This document shows, piece after piece, positions 31,561 through 33,779 of a stretch of DNA of 33,779 nucleotides. Origin of the DNA: Paludibacter sp. (GTDB lineage: Bacteria > Bacteroidota > Bacteroidia > Bacteroidales > Paludibacteraceae). The stretch spans positions 1 to 33,779 of the forward strand of contig DAHXOX010000040.1 in NCBI GenBank assembly GCA_027364655.1, written 5' to 3'. Position 1 is the first letter of the stretch. Each line of letters starts with the position of its first letter. Below the pieces are notes generated by a model. That model saw nothing but the letters and a program-made list of their open reading frames with translations, was not told where the DNA came from and searched no databases. Both the position numbers and the translations under genes were made by a program.

Positions 31561-32598
31561 TCAAATGAGATGCTGGTCTTTAGCTAATGCTTTCAACCGA
31601 CTTACGAAAAAGTAGATTTCCTCTTCAGTTGTATCATACGAACACATCCAGCGAGCCTCTACGTTTGTTTCATCCCATAAATAAAAGGGAAAGTCTTTTT
31701 GCAATGGGACAACAAGAGACGCCGGAAGTTTGACAAACAAGGCGTTTGCCTCGACCGGTTGTGTTAATTCAACGAATGGTAATTGTTTAATTTCGCTTGC
31801 AAGCAATTGTGCCATACGATTGGAATGACGCGCCATCGTGAGCCACAAATTATGCTCGAACAATGCTATAAATTGAGCAGAGATAAATCGCATTTTTGAA
31901 AACAATTGCGTAGTTTGCTTACGAATAAATTGTGCATTAACAGATAATGTCGGATTAAAAATCAGGATTGCTTCGCCTATTAACAATCCGTTTTTCGTTC
32001 CTCCAAAACTCATAATATCTACACCACAGTCAACCGTACAGGCTTTTATGTCAACACCCAGCGCTGCAACGGCATTAGAAATTCGAGCACCATCCAGATG
32101 TACTACCAACCCATGAGCATGGGCAAAATCACATAAACGTTTCAGCTCATCAATTTGATAAATCGTTCCCAATTCTGTTGTTTGGGAAATAGAAACTACG
32201 CGTGGTTGCACATTGTGCATATTACCAACGCCTTTTAAATAAGGTTCGATCAACTCAGGCGTTAACTTTCCATCGGGCGTAGTAATCGGACGTAGCATGC
32301 AACCTGTTGCTTTGACGGGAGCTCCACATTCATCAGAATGTATATGCGCCGTCTCAGCACACAAGACTAAGTCAAATGATTGTACGGCACATTGGAGGCT
32401 AATCACGTTAGCGCCAGTGCCATTAAACACAAATAACACATCAATATTTTCTCCAAAAATAGATCGAAACACAGCTTCGGCTTTTTCGGTATAAAAATCA
32501 TTTCCATACGATGAAGCATGGTCTTGATTTGCCTCAATGATTGCTTCTAAAATGGCGGGGTGAACTCCCGAGTAATTATCACTTGCAAAACTTTTCAC
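31561..32598 (-). CDS. Low-specificity L-threonine aldolase-like PLP enzyme
   Basis: This fold-type I PLP enzyme of 345 residues should cleave L-threonine or allo-threonine to glycine and acetaldehyde. I start at the GTG at 32598, giving MKSFASDNYSGVHP, the usual N-terminus of the family. ATG codons at 32643 and 32697 would add unrelated residues, and the -7 box at 32677-32684 puts the 32697 start before transcription begins. Visible are NGTGANV (phosphate-binding loop), HLDGAR with D169, and K202 in SFGGTKNG, which binds PLP. The alternative start at 32643 cannot be excluded. The gene appears single. Confidence 0.88.
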   Translation of the reverse strand: MKSFASDNYSGVHPAILEAIIEANQDHASSYGNDFYTEKAEAVFRSIFGENIDVLFVFNGTGANVISLQCAVQSFDLVLCAETAHIHSDECGAPVKATGCMLRPITTPDGKLTPELIEPYLKGVGNMHNVQPRVVSISQTTELGTIYQIDELKRLCDFAHAHGLVVHLDGARISNAVAALGVDIKACTVDCGVDIMSFGGTKNGLLIGEAILIFNPTLSVNAQFIRKQTTQLFSKMRFISAQFIALFEHNLWLTMARHSNRMAQLLASEIKQLPFVELTQPVEANALFVKLPASLVVPLQKDFPFYLWDETNVEARWMCSYDTTEEEIYFFVSRLKALAKDQHLI

Positions 32599-32676
32599 AA
32601 TAGTAAAGAATAAATTTAATTGAATAATTCGCTCAAGTCTCATTTCATGGGAAGTTCCCAGTAAATAAACCGGTGA

Positions 32677-32684
32677 CAAAGGTA
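32677..32684 (-). promoter_or_regulatory. -7 box of the threonine aldolase gene
   Basis: On the minus strand it reads TACCTTTG, an exact TAnnTTTG match, about 80 bases before the GTG start. No well-spaced -33 element is seen. Confidence 0.4.
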
Positions 32685-32794
32685 ACGATTTTCCCAAAAG
32701 GAGCCATTGGATTTTTCAAGTCAATTGAACGAATGATGGAACAAGAATACAAACAATCTTATGTAAGACGTTCATGTATATAGTTAAATGCAGG

Positions 32795-33121
32795 TCATTT
32801 CTCATTTTCTACGTCATTTGAGAGCACCGATTGCTCATTCTTTATGTTAATCAGGTCAATCAGTTCGTGCATTCCCTCTAAAAATTTTTCAAAATCTTCT
32901 TTATACAAAAAAATTTTATGTTTTTCAAAGGATACAACTTGTGCAGTAAGGTCCACACCAACTACCGTTTTTTTGCTTTCTGTAATAGCTAAATAATAAT
33001 CTCCCAAGCGGCTTTGTTTCATGTCTAAATAATAAATACGCTTACCGGCCTTAATCACTTTCGAATAAAAGATTTGTTGATCTTTGATTCCATTCTCATA
33101 TTGCAAATTAGATTCATCCAT
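32795..33121 (-). CDS. DUF3276 (PUR-alpha-like) nucleic-acid-binding protein
   Basis: This 108-residue protein is a Bacteroidetes DUF3276/PUR-family protein, whose relatives bind single-stranded DNA and RNA. The pattern FYSKVIKAGKRIYYLDMK, then YYLAITESKK and SFEKHKIFLYKEDFEKFLEGM is the family signature. The tail (QSVLSNDVENEK) is acidic and disordered. It is often an abundant small protein with possible roles in RNA or DNA handling. It diverges from a universal stress protein gene 172 bases away. Confidence 0.88.
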   Translation of the reverse strand: MDESNLQYENGIKDQQIFYSKVIKAGKRIYYLDMKQSRLGDYYLAITESKKTVVGVDLTAQVVSFEKHKIFLYKEDFEKFLEGMHELIDLINIKNEQSVLSNDVENEK

Positions 33122-33246
33122 AACAATCGATGTTTAGTGTTCATAAATTCTTTGCCAAATATGGGAATAATATTTTAATTTGTCAAACAATTAGCATAAA
33201 ATATTGTGAATTGCCGACAGATTATACAAAACCATCTTTTTTGAGT

Positions 33247-33254
33247 TATATTTG
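33247..33254 (+). promoter_or_regulatory. -7 box of the universal stress protein gene
   Basis: TATATTTG matches TAnnTTTG and lies 39 bases before the ATG at 33294. No clear -33 element is present. Confidence 0.4.
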
Positions 33255-33293
33255 CAACGACTAAGCGTGCTTACTTTCAAAAACACAATACTT

Positions 33294-33779
33294 ATGGAAC
33301 CAAATTTTGTAACCATTGCCATTCACACACAAGAACGTGCATATCTATTAAAAACGTTGTTAGAACGTGAAGGAATTACAGTTAGACTTCATGTTGTAAA
33401 CGATTTACCCAATGATCTTACAGCTGGAATCCGTGTCAGAATTCCCGAGAATGATCTTGCCCGAGCGCTTATGGTGGTAGAAGAAATGGAATATGCCCAA
33501 CAACAAGGAGAAGACATTTTAAATAAAACGACATCCAAAGAGATTCTCATTCCGGTTGATTTTTCTGACTATTCAATCCGGACATGCGATTTAGGCATTA
33601 AGATGGCAGCTTCAATGAAAGCACGCATTGTGCTGATTCATAGTTATTATAGCATGACATTTTCAATGATGCAACTCACTGAGACATTGTCATACGATAT
33701 TTACGAAAATGAAACCGTAAAAGAACTGGTGCGGAAAGCTGAAACAGACATGCGTAATCTTTTCAACTTGTTAAAGCGA
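33294..33779 (+). CDS. Universal stress protein with an N-terminal extension, 3' end outside the window
   Basis: The ATG at 33294 opens 162 codons that run off the right edge. Residues 1 to about 75 (MEPNFVTIAIHTQERAYLLK, then AGIRVRIPENDLARALMVVE) resemble the DUF2007-type small signalling domain found before other modules. From about residue 83 (KEILIPVDFSDYS) a universal stress protein domain begins, with the DLGIKMAASMKARIVLIHSY strand-helix pattern. The family responds to stress or growth arrest and often binds ATP; the ATP-binding loop, if present, would be beyond the edge. It is divergent from the DUF3276 gene. Confidence 0.8.
   Translation, partial: MEPNFVTIAIHTQERAYLLKTLLEREGITVRLHVVNDLPNDLTAGIRVRIPENDLARALMVVEEMEYAQQQGEDILNKTTSKEILIPVDFSDYSIRTCDLGIKMAASMKARIVLIHSYYSMTFSMMQLTETLSYDIYENETVKELVRKAETDMRNLFNLLKR

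Noticed and set aside
1-33779. CRISPR arrays, tRNA, rRNA and insertion sequences
   Set aside because: I looked for regularly spaced repeats, tRNA T-arm patterns and transposase motifs and found none convincing.

Overview
The window reads as chromosomal DNA of a Bacteroidetes bacterium, most likely Bacteroidales-like. The evidence is a GldH lipoprotein, a DUF3276/PUR-type protein, a PSP1 (RicT-like) gene between holB and gldH, a BspA-type LRR lipoprotein, sparse Shine-Dalgarno sites, and several -7 boxes fitting TAnnTTTG. No rRNA, tRNA, CRISPR array or transposase was seen.

Left part (1-8400): the end of agmatine deiminase (cut by the window edge) and N-carbamoylputrescine amidase form a putrescine route. 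Next come a secreted GH13 amylase/cyclomaltodextrinase, a transglutaminase-like exported protein, an LRR lipoprotein, an ArsR regulator with a His-tract zinc CDF exporter, and an OsmC protein with a strong terminator. From 8400 to 10000 the DNA is poorly coding: a start-less remnant, a 26-bp perfect palindrome, a small secreted protein and a 56-residue small reading frame.

Centre (10000-20660): two redox operons, each divergent from its own Crp/Fnr regulator. Operon A (11081-13792) encodes an OsmC protein, a CX6C thioredoxin-like protein, a thioredoxin-reductase-like flavoprotein lacking the usual NADPH motif, a membrane-anchored thioredoxin and a NapH-like membrane ferredoxin. Operon B (14778-20597) has seven tightly packed genes: a DsrE2-like protein, TusA, a stand-alone MvhD/FlpD-like protein, a QmoA-like HdrA, a QmoB-like HdrA, a small winged-helix protein, and a QmoC-like ferredoxin/membrane subunit. 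Each intergenic region holds a palindrome whose type fits the recognition helix of the adjacent regulator: TTGAG-N4-CTCAA beside the Fnr-like one and TGTGA-N6-TCACA beside the Crp-like one. Both palindromes are centred about 69 bp upstream of the operon -7 box. Together this looks like a regulated system moving sulfane sulfur and electrons between thiol/persulfide carriers and the quinone pool. No AprAB, Sat, DsrAB, DsrC or HdrB is present here. This is the best candidate for an undescribed system; its substrate is unknown.

Right part (20700-33779): a DUF2147 pseudogene with two lesions, pheS, an OadA/PycB-like carboxyltransferase whose biotinyl domain has Tyr at the biotin-lysine position, a solitary 1056-residue Eco57I-type methyltransferase (possible type IIG enzyme), and the minus-strand group holB-ricT-gldH-proC. 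Then come a threonine aldolase, a DUF3276 protein and the start of a universal stress protein that runs off the window.
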